From: a virus
IMG/VR virus record: IMGVR_UViG_3300005515_000044
Coordinates: 1-29,964 of that record
DNA length: 29,964 nucleotides
Reading direction: 5' to 3' (one strand)
The translations under genes were made by a program, and so were the position numbers. This document shows, in pieces, positions 1 to 8,500 of the stretch (its first letter is position 1; the number at the start of each line of letters is the position of its first letter). The notes below the pieces were generated by a model. The model saw nothing but the letters and a program-made list of their open reading frames with translations. It made no database searches and was not told the DNA's origin.

Positions 1-2
1 GC

Positions 3-290
3 ACCAACACCGACACCAACGCCACCTTCGCCGTGACGGTTGATGAGGGCGACAACTCTGGACTTTCTGACGCTGTCGCCGTCACGAACGCAAAGCTGAT
101 CGGCACGCTTGCCGAGTCCGGCTTCATCTTCTCCGATGACAACGAGTGCCGCAAGCTCGGTTACATCGGAAACAAGCGATACGTCCGCCTCACGGTAACG
201 CCGTCTGGCAACGATTCGGGCAACATCTTCATCGCTGGCGTTGCCGTTCTTGGCAATTCGCGCAGCAAGCCGACTCCGACGCTGTCGTAA
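3..290 (+). CDS. Phage head protein of unknown role, C-terminal part
   Basis: The reading frame is open from the window edge, so the N-terminus is missing. The visible 95 residues are rich in beta-strand sequence and end with a YIGNKRYVRLTVTP segment, followed by an alternating hydrophobic strand and a short proline-rich tail. Small proteins of this look lie between the major capsid and connector genes in rhizobial siphophages, so a head decoration or accessory structural role is an inference from position. The next gene starts on the last base of its stop codon. Confidence 0.6.
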   Translation, partial: TNTDTNATFAVTVDEGDNSGLSDAVAVTNAKLIGTLAESGFIFSDDNECRKLGYIGNKRYVRLTVTPSGNDSGNIFIAGVAVLGNSRSKPTPTLS

Positions 291-550
291 TGTTCAAGGT
301 TGTGAAGCCGTTCGCGTTCTCGCTGGACGGCTTCACGCGCGTTGACCTGGACATCGGGGACGTGCGTGAAGATTTTGGCTCGCACACCGATGGATTGGTG
401 GCCGAGGGCTATGTCAGCGTCGACGTTGCAAAGCCAGACGTCACACCAACCGCAGTCGTATCGGCCCCAGATCCCGCTCCGGCACTGTTCGCTCCGGTTC
501 AGCCGGTTGATGGGCCTGTATCGCCGCGGCGCAAGAGGAATTCACGATGA
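290..550 (+). CDS. Small hypothetical phage head-region protein
   Basis: This 86-residue protein has no family I can name with certainty. It starts with an ATG overlapping the upstream TAA by one base and ends in an ATGA overlap with the connector gene, so it is translationally coupled on both sides. An N-terminal part (about residues 1-45, containing the motif DIGDVREDFG) looks folded. The last 40 residues are proline-, alanine- and valine-rich and finish with a basic tail, suggesting a flexible end. Its position between a capsid-associated gene and the connector suggests a head-completion accessory. Confidence 0.6.
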   Translation: MFKVVKPFAFSLDGFTRVDLDIGDVREDFGSHTDGLVAEGYVSVDVAKPDVTPTAVVSAPDPAPALFAPVQPVDGPVSPRRKRNSR

Positions 551-1116
551 GCCTGCGCCTTGTCTCGGCAATCGGCCCGATAATGACGACCGCCGAGGCC
601 AAGGCGCATCTGCGCGTCTTTCATGACGATGATGACGCCTACATCGATGGCTTGATTGAGGCGACTGGAGACCACCTATTCGGTGAAAATAGCTGGATTG
701 GTCGGACTTTCGCCGGCGCAACCTGGGAATTGACTTTCTCGTCGTTCCCAGCCGGCTGCGTGACAATACCGAAGCCACCGCTGGTTTCTGTCGATAACGT
801 CTTCTACGTCCCTGCTGCGGGGGGCTCTGAAGTCGAACTAGTCGGCTTTCGAACTTTAGACGTGGGCGTCAGGGACGGTGGCTACATTCTTCCAGCCAAG
901 GGCGAGGCTTGGCCAGCGACCGACGGCGAGCCGGGTTCAGTCAGAATCGAATTCACGGCTGGATATACCGAATTGCCTGCGTCTATCAGACAGGCAGCGC
1001 TGCTCATGATCGGCCATTGGTACGAGAACAGAGAAGCCGCGACAGAAGCTAAGTTGAGCGACATGCCAATGGCAGTTGACGCGCTCCTTATGCCTTGCAG
1101 AAACTGGCCCTCATAG
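547..1116 (+). CDS. Head-tail connector (gp6/phiE125 gp8-like adaptor)
   Basis: Adaptor proteins of this class form a ring below the portal and help close the head-tail junction. The 189-residue protein has the usual pattern: an N-terminal helical segment (TTAEAKAHLRV, then an acidic DDDDAYIDGLI stretch), a central beta region with IPKPPL and WPAT segments, the motif VRIEFTAGY near residue 135, and a C-terminal helix (IRQAALLMIGHWYENRE). Length and order fit the family. It starts inside an ATGA overlap with the preceding gene. The protein next to the portal in the GTA gene order has the same role. Confidence 0.85.
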   Translation: MSLRLVSAIGPIMTTAEAKAHLRVFHDDDDAYIDGLIEATGDHLFGENSWIGRTFAGATWELTFSSFPAGCVTIPKPPLVSVDNVFYVPAAGGSEVELVGFRTLDVGVRDGGYILPAKGEAWPATDGEPGSVRIEFTAGYTELPASIRQAALLMIGHWYENREAATEAKLSDMPMAVDALLMPCRNWPS

Positions 1117-1133
1117 GGCGGAAAGAAACACCC

Positions 1134-1544
1134 ATGGCAGACATCACAATCACCGCAACGAGCGTCGTTGCGGGCAGCAATGCTACGCGCGATGCAGGCA
1201 TCGCCGGCGAAACCATTACCGCGGGGCAGGTGCTTTACCTTGCCGCGGCCACCAACAAGTGGATGAAGGCGGATTCGAACGCAGGCACCGCGGAAGCACG
1301 CACGCCGAAGGCGATCGCGCTGAACGGTGCGTCTCTTAACCAGCCCGTAGCCATCCTGAAGGCTGGCGACATCACGATCGGCGCCACGCTGACTGCTGGC
1401 GTTGCATACTACCTCAGCGATACCCCCGGCGGCATCTGCCCCGTGGCTGACGTCGGCTCTGGCGAGTACCCGTGTATCATTGGCATTGCCAAGTCCACTA
1501 CCGTACTCGCCGTGAACTTCCAGCCTGCCGGCGTTGCGCTCTGA
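1134..1544 (+). CDS. Putative capsid-cement/decoration-like structural protein
   Basis: The 136-residue protein is alanine-, threonine- and glycine-rich with regular short beta strands and no charged catalytic motif. GQVLYL, AYYLSDTPGGI and a hydrophobic C-terminal strand suggest a small beta-sandwich of the kind that coats capsids (DUF2190-like cement proteins) or decorates virions. I chose the ATG that begins MADITITATS because the extra upstream residues overlap the connector gene and lack the beta pattern; a weak GGAAAG lies about 10 bases before it. Assignment is by composition and position only; the exact structural role is unknown. Confidence 0.55.
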   Translation: MADITITATSVVAGSNATRDAGIAGETITAGQVLYLAAATNKWMKADSNAGTAEARTPKAIALNGASLNQPVAILKAGDITIGATLTAGVAYYLSDTPGGICPVADVGSGEYPCIIGIAKSTTVLAVNFQPAGVAL

Positions 1545-1723
1545 TGTGGCTGAAGTTCACCGCGGCCTACTGCTGGAAAGCAACGACCGCTGTGAACATC
1601 GTTTTCAAGCCGGATGGCGGGCCGTTCAAGGATGGCCGCTATCCGGTGACACGAGAATGCGCGCGCGAGGCTGTGGCTCATGGAGCGGCTGTGGCGGTCA
1701 AAACACCAAAGAGGCCGAGATGA
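1544..1723 (+). CDS. Small hypothetical protein in head-tail block
   Basis: A 59-residue basic protein starting with MWLKFTAAY and ending in a KTPKRPR tail. Its ATG overlaps the upstream stop (TGATG), so it is coupled to the cement-like gene. Very short proteins of the same type (W-x-(R/K)-F-T-A opening, then a GRYPVTRECAREAVAHG-like helix) are common between connector and closure genes in rhizobial phages. No function can be assigned. Confidence 0.5.
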   Translation: MWLKFTAAYCWKATTAVNIVFKPDGGPFKDGRYPVTRECAREAVAHGAAVAVKTPKRPR

Positions 1724-1821
1724 CAAAATGGTGTGTGGGCCAAAAGGTTGTCTAGTTGGCGCGCCATCCTTATATGTATCAGCAGCTCGACTCCGTGCTT
1801 GCAACACGAAGCCGAGCCTAA
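1720..1821 (+). pseudogene. Short reading frame interrupted by an amber codon, possible gene remnant
   Basis: An ATGA overlap with the preceding gene opens a frame reading MTKWCVGQKVV and then TAG at 1753-1755. The same frame continues with 21 sense codons (beginning LARHPYMYQQLDSV) to TAA. The opening resembles small phage proteins that begin with a G-x-x-VVCV strand, such as the one at 25692 in this window. It could be a remnant disrupted when the HNH gene arrived next door, or noise in a 125-bp spacer. Without a homologue this stays tentative. Confidence 0.25.
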
Positions 1822-1848
1822 CCGCCCGATGCTATTGAGGAGCAACGA

Positions 1849-2871
1849 ATGGCTGACGCCGCACTTAGTGCGCTCTTTGATGGAGCGCAAGTCAAACCTG
1901 TCAAGTTGATGATTTGCGTCGAGTGCGGGGAAACGTGCGAGCGCACAAACAACGCACAGAAGTATTGTCCTCAGTGCAAAAAGGCCGTTGCGCGAGAGCG
2001 CAGCAGGTTGGCCAACAACAAGGGCGTTATAGGCTCTATTCGAAAATGCGAGAAATGTTCAACATCGTTTATCGCATCAGGGTCTCGCCAAAAATTCTGC
2101 GTCCACTGTGGCGACGAAGTAAGGTTACAAAACAAACGAGATAGCGAGCGAAGATCCAGGTCTGAATCCTCCGAGCCAGTCGGCATCAATAAAATATGCG
2201 CAATGTGCAATGAGTCATTTGTAAAGACTGGTACATTCCATAGATTTTGCTCTGTAAACTGCAAAACGATGGCGAAGCGTAAGGGCCGTGCGATGATCGC
2301 ATGTGTCCGGTGCGGCTGTGATTTCGTGCGATCTGCTGGCGGCAAACATTGCGCGCCCTGTGGGATCATAAATCTCGCGGAGAAACGAAAAATCTATCTA
2401 GCCGAGAATGCTCCCAGATACCGTGAGCATAGGCTTAAATGGGTTGAGAACAACCCAGAAAAATTAAAGCAATCTCGCAAAGATAGAAAAGAAAATCCCG
2501 AGTATAAACTAAAGGAATCGCAGAGGATTAAGGCGCTTCGCAAGTCTGACCCATCTTTTGTTATCGCCTCTCGAATAAGGGCTTCACTTGGATCGGCTAT
2601 CCGTGAAAAGAAGGCCGGACGTCATTGGGAAACACTAGTTGGCTACACGCTAGCAGAACTGATGTCTCATCTCGAAAAACAATTTCTGCCAGGGATGTCT
2701 TGGGAAAATCGATGCGACTGGCATATTGACCATATACTTCCCGTTTCATCATTCGTTTTTGAAGCAAACGATGACAGGGAGGTGCGCGCTTGTTGGGCTT
2801 TGTATAACCTTCGTCCCCTTTGGATTGAAGATAATCTTAGCAAAAACGCTAAGCGAACACATTTGATATAG
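1849..2871 (+). CDS. HNH endonuclease with four zinc-ribbon repeats (likely homing type)
   Basis: HNH nucleases cut double-stranded DNA with a metal-bound His. The 340-residue protein carries four CxxC...CxxC-type ribbons, with Cys at 23/26/40/43, 67/70/84/87, 117/120/134/138 and 152/155/168/171. A long Lys/Arg-rich helical linker follows (175-255), then a C-terminal HNH core with H292-I-D294-H295, the N320-L-R-P-L-W strand and N329. A good GAGGAG site precedes the ATG. The gene is visibly more AT-rich than its neighbours and uses AAA, AAT and ATA codons freely. It lies inside the head-tail block, where it has no structural reason to be. These are marks of a recently acquired free-standing homing endonuclease; a packaging-type HNH is less likely because those sit beside terminase. 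Confidence 0.85.
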   Translation: MADAALSALFDGAQVKPVKLMICVECGETCERTNNAQKYCPQCKKAVARERSRLANNKGVIGSIRKCEKCSTSFIASGSRQKFCVHCGDEVRLQNKRDSERRSRSESSEPVGINKICAMCNESFVKTGTFHRFCSVNCKTMAKRKGRAMIACVRCGCDFVRSAGGKHCAPCGIINLAEKRKIYLAENAPRYREHRLKWVENNPEKLKQSRKDRKENPEYKLKESQRIKALRKSDPSFVIASRIRASLGSAIREKKAGRHWETLVGYTLAELMSHLEKQFLPGMSWENRCDWHIDHILPVSSFVFEANDDREVRACWALYNLRPLWIEDNLSKNAKRTHLI

Positions 2872-2878
2872 GTAAAAA

Positions 2879-3220
2879 ATGGCGTCTGGAGCACTGAGAC
2901 AAAAAATTGATTTTCAGGCAAGGGTCACCTCTCCCGATGAATATGGTAACGAGCAGACGGAATGGGTGACGCAATTCGCCGAACCGGCTGAACTTATTCC
3001 CTTGAAAGCGGGAGAAAGCGTCATTGCGGCCCGCCTCACAGGGACGCAGCCGTTCGTCATCCGTATTCGCAGCAGCCAGCGGGCAAGGGGCGTCACCACA
3101 GCGTGGCGAGCCATTGATGCGCGCAATCCATCGCGGATTTTCAACATCACGTCAGTGGCCAATTTTGACCAGAAGAACGCCTGGCTGGATATGATGGCGA
3201 CAGAAGGGGTTGCGACCTGA
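2879..3220 (+). CDS. Head-tail closure (stopper) protein, gp16-like
   Basis: Stopper proteins plug the connector after packaging and present the docking surface for the tail. The 113-residue protein has the family pattern: an N-terminal LRQKIDFQ strand, then DEYGNEQTEWVTQF, then the ELIPLKAGESVIAARL helix-strand, VIRIRSS, and a C-terminal FNITSVANFDQKNAWLDMMAT segment. Length is typical. It sits eight bases after the HNH gene with only a weak AGG ribosome site, so its translation may once have been coupled to the gene now displaced upstream. Confidence 0.82.
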   Translation: MASGALRQKIDFQARVTSPDEYGNEQTEWVTQFAEPAELIPLKAGESVIAARLTGTQPFVIRIRSSQRARGVTTAWRAIDARNPSRIFNITSVANFDQKNAWLDMMATEGVAT

Positions 3221-3711
3221 TGGCTATGCGGGCCGAATTGAAGGGCCGCGAGGCGCTGATGCGCCGGCTTGAGCAGCTTGCGCCGAACATTGAGAAATAC
3301 ACGGCGCCAGTGAAGCTCAAGGCAGCGGAAGAGCTGGCGGAAGCCATTCGCTCGAAAGCTCCTACCGGCGCGACCCTAGAATATATGGAAAGCATCGAAG
3401 GCGCTACGCTGTCGAGCAGACCAGTCGGGGAGCGGGTCGGCATTACGGCAACGAAAGACCCGACGGCGGCCGGTCTCTTCGCTGGCTGGATTTGGCACTT
3501 TCTGGAATTCGGGACTGCGCCGCACAGCACTGCTAAAGGCGGCGGCACAGTTCTCGGCAAAAAGCAGGCCGCTGCGGGGCAGGGGCAAATGCATCCTGGT
3601 ACCAAGGCGCAGCCGCATATCTTTCCGACTTACCGCGCCATGAAGCCTGCAATCCGCAAGAAAATACTAGCCGCCGTCAACAAGGCGGTTCGCGAAGCGC
3701 GAGGCAAATAG
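3220..3711 (+). CDS. HK97 gp10-like tail completion protein
   Basis: Proteins of the HK97 gp10 family act at the neck/tail-completion stage. This 163-residue protein has the hallmark central motif WHFLEFGT near residue 90, a glycine-rich disordered loop, HPGTKAQPHIFPTYRAM, and a C-terminal basic helix (IRKKILAAVNKAVREA). An N-terminal amphipathic helix (REALMRRLEQLAP) matches the family. Its ATG overlaps the stopper's stop codon (TGATG). The order stopper, gp10-like, DUF3168 terminator is the usual one. Confidence 0.85.
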   Translation: MAMRAELKGREALMRRLEQLAPNIEKYTAPVKLKAAEELAEAIRSKAPTGATLEYMESIEGATLSSRPVGERVGITATKDPTAAGLFAGWIWHFLEFGTAPHSTAKGGGTVLGKKQAAAGQGQMHPGTKAQPHIFPTYRAMKPAIRKKILAAVNKAVREARGK

Positions 3712-4116
3712 ATGGCATCGCCAGAACTTGAGCTTCAGGGCGCCATAGTCGCGCGCCTGAAGGCTGATGCGCCATTGACTGTTCTGGTCGGCCCGCGCGT
3801 CTACGATCAGCCGCCAACGCCCGTGACATATCCATATGTGACAATCGGCGAAGCGCAATTCATTCGCGACGACGCACTCTGCGTGAACGGCGGACAGACC
3901 TACCTGACCATGCACGCATGGTCTCAGGCGGTGGGCTTTCCAGAAGTCAAGCGAGTGGCTGACGCCGTCGTCGAAAGCCTGCATTTGGCGCCTCTGACGC
4001 TGGCGACCAACAGGCTCGTATCACTAATGCACCGCACCACGCGCGTGTTTCGCGACGCTGACGGCCTGACTTCGCATGCGGTCATTGAGCTCGTTGCCAA
4101 TACCGAAAAGCCGTAG
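3712..4116 (+). CDS. Tail terminator protein (DUF3168)
   Basis: DUF3168 proteins cap the tail tube and join it to the head. The 134-residue sequence shows ELELQGAIVARLKAD at the N-terminus, then VGPRVYDQPP, YPYVTIGEAQ, a His/Trp strand (TYLTMHAWSQ), the helix PEVKRVADAVVESLH and a final VIELVA strand, the usual order for the family. The ATG follows directly on the upstream stop codon with no spacer, so it depends on reinitiation or an internal ribosome site. Confidence 0.85.
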   Translation: MASPELELQGAIVARLKADAPLTVLVGPRVYDQPPTPVTYPYVTIGEAQFIRDDALCVNGGQTYLTMHAWSQAVGFPEVKRVADAVVESLHLAPLTLATNRLVSLMHRTTRVFRDADGLTSHAVIELVANTEKP

Positions 4117-4160
4117 CCCAAGGCCGGCCACAAATCAATCACCACATCTAGGAGACTATC

Positions 4161-4595
4161 ATGGCTCAGACCGGTCAGGTTCTCGGCAGAACCCTGCTTA
4201 TCAAAATTGGCGATGGCGCCGACCCGGAGACGTTCAGCAACCTGTGCGGTCTGAAGACCCGCAGCTTCAATCTTTCGGCCAGTGAAATCGACACCACTAT
4301 CCCGAGCTGCACTAATCCCGGCGATGTGGTCCAGAAGACCAGCCGCCCCGGTATTGCGAACCGTACCTTTCAGGGTTCTGGCGCGTATGTTGCTGGCGCG
4401 AACATGTCCGCATTCATGGCTCATGTCATCAACACGACCGCCTTCAATGCGCAGGTCGTTGTGCCCGGTCTCGGCACGTTTGCCGGCAGTTGGATGGTTA
4501 CCGACTTCAGCGCCAGCGGTGATGTCGAGCCGAACATGGAATTCAGCGCGACGTTCGTCGCCGCGGACGTCCTGACGTTCACTGCGGAAGCTTAA
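4161..4595 (+). CDS. Major tail tube protein (TP901-1/GTA type)
   Basis: This is the subunit that polymerises around the tape measure to form the tail tube. The 144-residue protein begins with a typical opening (GRTLLIKIGDG), has the FSNLCGLKTRSFNLSAS segment and the IDTTIP turn found in this tube family, and later GTFAGSWMVTDFSASGDVEPNMEFSATF, the conserved last strands. Length matches. AGGAG lies seven bases before the ATG. It lies between the terminator and the assembly chaperones as expected. Confidence 0.87.
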   Translation: MAQTGQVLGRTLLIKIGDGADPETFSNLCGLKTRSFNLSASEIDTTIPSCTNPGDVVQKTSRPGIANRTFQGSGAYVAGANMSAFMAHVINTTAFNAQVVVPGLGTFAGSWMVTDFSASGDVEPNMEFSATFVAADVLTFTAEA

Positions 4596-4619
4596 TTCAT
4601 GGAAAAAGAGGAGAAAACC

Positions 4620-4982
4620 ATGACTGTCCAGCCTGTCTCGCCGGTCTACAAGTTCCCGGTCAATGAGGCGCGTGGAGAAGCGCGCCTCGTCATCGATGAT
4701 GTTGAACTCGTGCTTGCTGCGGAAATGGGGCGCCTTTCGGCCGTTTCCAGCCGCCTGCAGTGCAAGTCTCTGAACGACCTGTTCCTTCGCCTTTCGGACG
4801 TCGAGCCCGCTGCTACCGTAGCTGGTATCGAGCTCCTCACGGTGAGGGGCAATGCGATCGAGGCCATCACCAAGCTCAAGCTGAAGCATTTCGGTGCGTG
4901 TAAGATTGCCTTCCTGTCCGTGCTTGCGCATCACTTCGACGGTGATGAGGGAAACGCGGAAGCCGCCAGCGAGGCGGCGTAG
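4620..4982 (+). CDS. Tail assembly chaperone, GTA_TIM-like (zero frame)
   Basis: The 120-residue protein corresponds to the first of two chaperones that coat the tape measure during tube assembly. YKFPVNEARGEARLVIDDVELVLAAEMGRL is the family's opening beta-hairpin, followed by a helical half. A second ATG upstream (4599) is in frame, but GAGGAG sits six bases before 4620, so I take the later start. A slippery heptamer near the 3' end lets a fraction of ribosomes pass into the next frame and make a longer fusion. The in-frame stop is a TAG. Confidence 0.85.
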   Translation: MTVQPVSPVYKFPVNEARGEARLVIDDVELVLAAEMGRLSAVSSRLQCKSLNDLFLRLSDVEPAATVAGIELLTVRGNAIEAITKLKLKHFGACKIAFLSVLAHHFDGDEGNAEAASEAA

Positions 4983-5185
4983 AGAGCGGCGAGGACTTCC
5001 CTTGGCGAAAATGGATGCGAACCGGAATCGGCTCGCTTGGCTGGCGGCCGGCAGACTTCTGGTCCGCCACACTCACCGAGTTCTTTGAGGCCATCAACGG
5101 CCACAACGAGGCTCAAGGTGGCGAGACGGAAACGGGCGCTCCGAAGGCTAGCGAGTTGGATGCGCTGGTGGCTAGATATGGTTAG
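4620..5185 (+). CDS. Tail assembly chaperone fusion made by -1 frameshift (TIM + TAC)
   Basis: Downstream of the slip site a second frame encodes EDFPWRKWMRTGIGSLG, then WRPADFWSATLTEFFEAING and an acidic tail. This is the pattern of the rcc01693-like tail assembly chaperone (TAC). That frame is closed upstream by TGATGA just before the slip site and has no ATG, GTG or TTG before its conserved FPW motif, so it cannot start on its own in any obvious way. Slippage at G-GGA-AAC would yield a protein of about 188 residues sharing the first 112 with the short form. The G/GT proteins of lambda work this way; that it happens here is inferred. Confidence 0.75.
4949..4955 (+). promoter_or_regulatory. 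-1 ribosomal frameshift slippery site GGGAAAC
   Basis: The heptamer is positioned exactly as X XXY YYZ relative to the chaperone frame: codons GGA and AAC re-pair as GGG and AAA after a one-base backward slip. It lies 27 bases before the zero-frame TAG and just after a TGATGA that closes the -1 frame, so shifted ribosomes must use this short window. GC-rich sequence follows and could fold as a stimulator. Confidence 0.8.
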
Positions 5186-5472
5186 ATGAAGCCAAGCGCT
5201 CGGCAATTTCGAACGACTTGCTGCGCCATCTCCTTGTCACTGAAGGCGTCTGGACGGTCTCGTAAGGCCTGGCAGAATGTCACGACCCTTCCGCTATCTC
5301 CATCCTTGGCGCCAGCCAAGTCATAGAGCTCGGCGCGCACCATGTCACGTTGAGCCAACGTGTCGGCTTGCTTTTGATGCGCTGAATATGCGGTCCACAA
5401 GTAGACGCCGCAGGCGACGATCCCCACTAAACATGCCACGGCGCTCAGCGCCTTTAGCCAACCATCCATCAT
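5182..5472 (-). CDS. Small single-span membrane protein, unknown (possible moron)
   Basis: This is the only minus-strand gene within the tail block. The protein of about 96 residues has a short N-terminus, one clear membrane span (SAVACLVGIVACGVYLW), then a soluble helical part with Cys residues (FCQALRDRPDAFSDKEMAQ, then VVRNCRALGFI). Two adjacent ATG codons could start it; no strong ribosome site is visible, and an upstream GTG is possible. Its stop overlaps the chaperone fusion's stop convergently. I do not recognise a family. The orientation suggests an accessory gene expressed independently of the late operon, perhaps from the lysogen; the alternative is a chance frame, which the clear span and sensible soluble domain argue against. 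Confidence 0.55.
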   Translation of the reverse strand: MMDGWLKALSAVACLVGIVACGVYLWTAYSAHQKQADTLAQRDMVRAELYDLAGAKDGDSGRVVTFCQALRDRPDAFSDKEMAQQVVRNCRALGFI

Positions 5473-5483
5473 CACCACCACCC

Positions 5484-5510
5484 AAAGGCCCGCCACCCCG
5501 CGGGCTTTTT
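5484..5510 (+). terminator. Rho-independent terminator before tape measure gene
   Basis: Stem GCCCGC / GCGGGC with a six-base C-rich loop is followed by five T and flanked by AAA that extends the pairing. It stands 19 bases before the tape measure ATG, so late transcription must pass through it or be re-initiated. Confidence 0.7.
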
Positions 5511-5528
5511 CAATTCTAGGATGCGCAT

Positions 5529-8500
5529 ATGGCGAATGACAATACCGATGACCTGATTATCAGTATTTCGACTGACCAGGCCACGCTTCGCCGCAGCATC
5601 AAGCGCATTGAGACCGACCTTGGCGTTCTCGCCGGGACTGTCAAAAAGCAGTTCGACACAGTCGGCAAGAGCATCGACAACTCGATTACGTCGACGATGC
5701 AAAACCGCATCAACGGCATGGTGGGGATCGGCACAAAGGCCGCCAAGGAATGGACCGGCGCACTTGCCGATCAGGGCGAGGAGTTGGAACGGCTACGCGC
5801 CAAATACAGCCCGCTCTTTAATACCATCAATAATTACAAGATGGCGGTCTCGGACATCCGCCGCGCGCATGCAATTGGCGCGATTTCCGCCAACGAAATG
5901 GCGGCGGCTATCAGCAAGGAACGGCAGGCAGCGCTTGCGTCAACAGCGGCCATTAAGGGCCGAAATGCGGCCCTGGCCGACACGCCAACGCAGCGATCTG
6001 GTGGCAGTGGTGGGTCGTATAATACAGCCAACCTTGCCGCACAGTTTCAGGATATCGCCGTAACCTCTGCGATGGGCATGAGCCCGCTGCAGATCGCTCT
6101 TCAGCAGGGCACGCAGATTTCCGCAGTGCTAGGACCAATGGGCGCCGCTGGCGCGGTGAAGGGCCTTGGTGCGGCATTCCTGTCGGTCATCAGTCCCGTT
6201 TCATTGGCGACAATTGCATTTGTAGCCGCCGGCGCGGCTGCCATCCAATACTTCAGTTCGATGGACTGGGGCAGTGGCAAGTCAGAAGAAGCGCTGAAAA
6301 AGGAAGCCGAGCTTATTCAACGTATCGTTGATAAGTGGGGCGAGGCGCTTCCAGAGCTGAAGAAGTATGCCGACGAGCGCCAGAAGCTCGCCGATGGCAA
6401 GGATATCAAGGAAGCGGCGGCGATCGAAGCTGCCAAGCAGTGGGACGATCTTCGAACGAAGGTCAAGAACGTCAATGTCGAGTTTGCAGACGTCATTACG
6501 ATGCTGCAAAACGCAGGCGCCGAGACTGGTCAGGTAATCGGTCTCCAGCGGGCGTTTAACGACCTGTCGAAGGGCATAAAAGACGGCACTGCCACTTCAG
6601 AGCAGGCGAAGACCGTTCAAAACGCCCTCGCCGACTTCGCCAAGGAAACCGGTATCCCGGCTATTTCCGAGTTTGCGAAACAGTTTGACGAACTAGCTAA
6701 GTCGATCGACGCGTCGTCTATCAAGGCAGGCAAATTAAAGCAGGAAGCGGCGGTTCTCGTCGATCTGATGAAGGGCTTGCCGCCACTAGGCACGCTCAAT
6801 CCGATGACTGCGCAGGATGGCCGGTTCATGACCGACGCCATGGAGCAACAGAACCAGCGCGCCATCGATGCTGCGAACGCCGACCCGACCATTCTTAGCA
6901 ACGGCCAGTACATTCCGGTTCCTACGCCAACTGCTCGACCAAATATCGAGTTGGAGGGCCTGCCTGGCGACGCGGCGAAGAAGGAACAAACGGCCGCAGA
7001 AAAAGCGGCCAACGCCTACCGAGACCTGATGAAGTCGGCTGATGACCGTATCGGCCAGATGAAGCAGGAAATCGACCTGCTTGGCAAGTTCGGCGTTGAG
7101 GCTGATGCCGCCCGTTTCGCTCTCGACCTGCTTCAAAATTCGGAAGACAAGGGCCGGTCGCTAAGCGAGGAGCAGCGGAAGGAACTCGAGAAGAAGGTCG
7201 CGCTCTACAAGCAGTATTCCGAGACGCTCGCCAAGGCGAAGCTGTCGCAGGATCTGCTGGAGGAACGTCGGCTCAAGGGAATGTCAAAGACCGACCAGAA
7301 CGTCTATCAGACGCTCAAGGAATACGGTCTGCCGACAAATCTCGATAGCGACGAGGCGAAAAAGATTCGCCAGGCGATCAATATCAACGATCTTTCCGAT
7401 GGCATCCACTCGTTCTTTACGGACTTCTCGTCCGCATTGCAGGAAAACGGTGGCGATATCGGTGAGGCATTCGCCAAATCACTGAAAACGGCCGCACTCA
7501 ACGCCCTGAACAAGTCGCTTGAAGATATCTTCGCGCGGCTGTCGGAAACGTTGGCAACAGCCCTTCTTGGCGGAGGCGCTGGCGCTGGAAGCGGCGCCGG
7601 TGCACTTGGCGGGGTTGTTGCCAAGGCGCTTGGGACCGAGATAAGCGGAAAGGCGCCGGTCGGTGCGGTGACGCGTATGGCGCTTCCAGATGTTGGCGCC
7701 ACGACAGACATCGCCGCCTACATCTCCAAGGCGGCAGCCGCACGAGGCATTGACCCGTCCATCGCGCTTAAGGTTGCGAAGTCTGAGGGCGGCTTGAATA
7801 GCTGGAACCTTCAGTCGAGTTACTTCAAAAACGGGGTTCAGGAACCCTCGTTCGGGCCATTCCAGTTGTACAAGGGGGGCGGCCTCGGCAATGACTTTAT
7901 GCGTAAGACCGGTATGGACCCAGCACTTGCGTCCAGCGGTCCTGCTGGCGTGGACTTCGCGCTTGATCACGCATCAAAGAACGGCTGGGGTGCATGGTAC
8001 GGCGCGGCGAAGGTCGGCGTAGGCAAGTGGGATGGCATTGGCGCGAATAACGCTTCCGACGCCGTCAACAAGATGGCCGAGTCGGCGGGCGCTGCGACCA
8101 AGGGCCTAGACAGCATGGCAGGCGGGCTGGGTAAGGTCGGCCAGCAGCTTTCGACAAGCTTCTTCCCAGCAGCGCCTTCCGCGCCAGGTGGCGGAGGGCT
8201 TGGCGGTCTGTTTTCCGGTCTTTTCGGAGGCGGCGGCGGAGCAAACCTGTCGAAATATCAGGGCATGGTTGGCCTCTTCGCCGAAGGGGGCGTCATCCGC
8301 GGCCCCGGCAGCGGCACGTCCGACAGCATCCCGACGATGCTCTCTGATGAAGAGTTCATCGTCAACTCACGCCAAAGCAAGAAGCATCGCGCTCTCCTGC
8401 ATGCCATCAACAACGGCACGATTGGCCATATGGCCGCCGGCGGCGTTGCGCGCAGCATAGGCGCACCTGTTGCTCCAGCGCTAGCGGCACGCCGTACGGC

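Noticed and set aside
3924-5072. Long 382-codon frame on the minus strand
   Set aside because: It lies opposite well-supported tail terminator, tube and chaperone genes, has an Arg/Ser-rich composition typical of antisense frames in GC-rich DNA and shows no domain motif.
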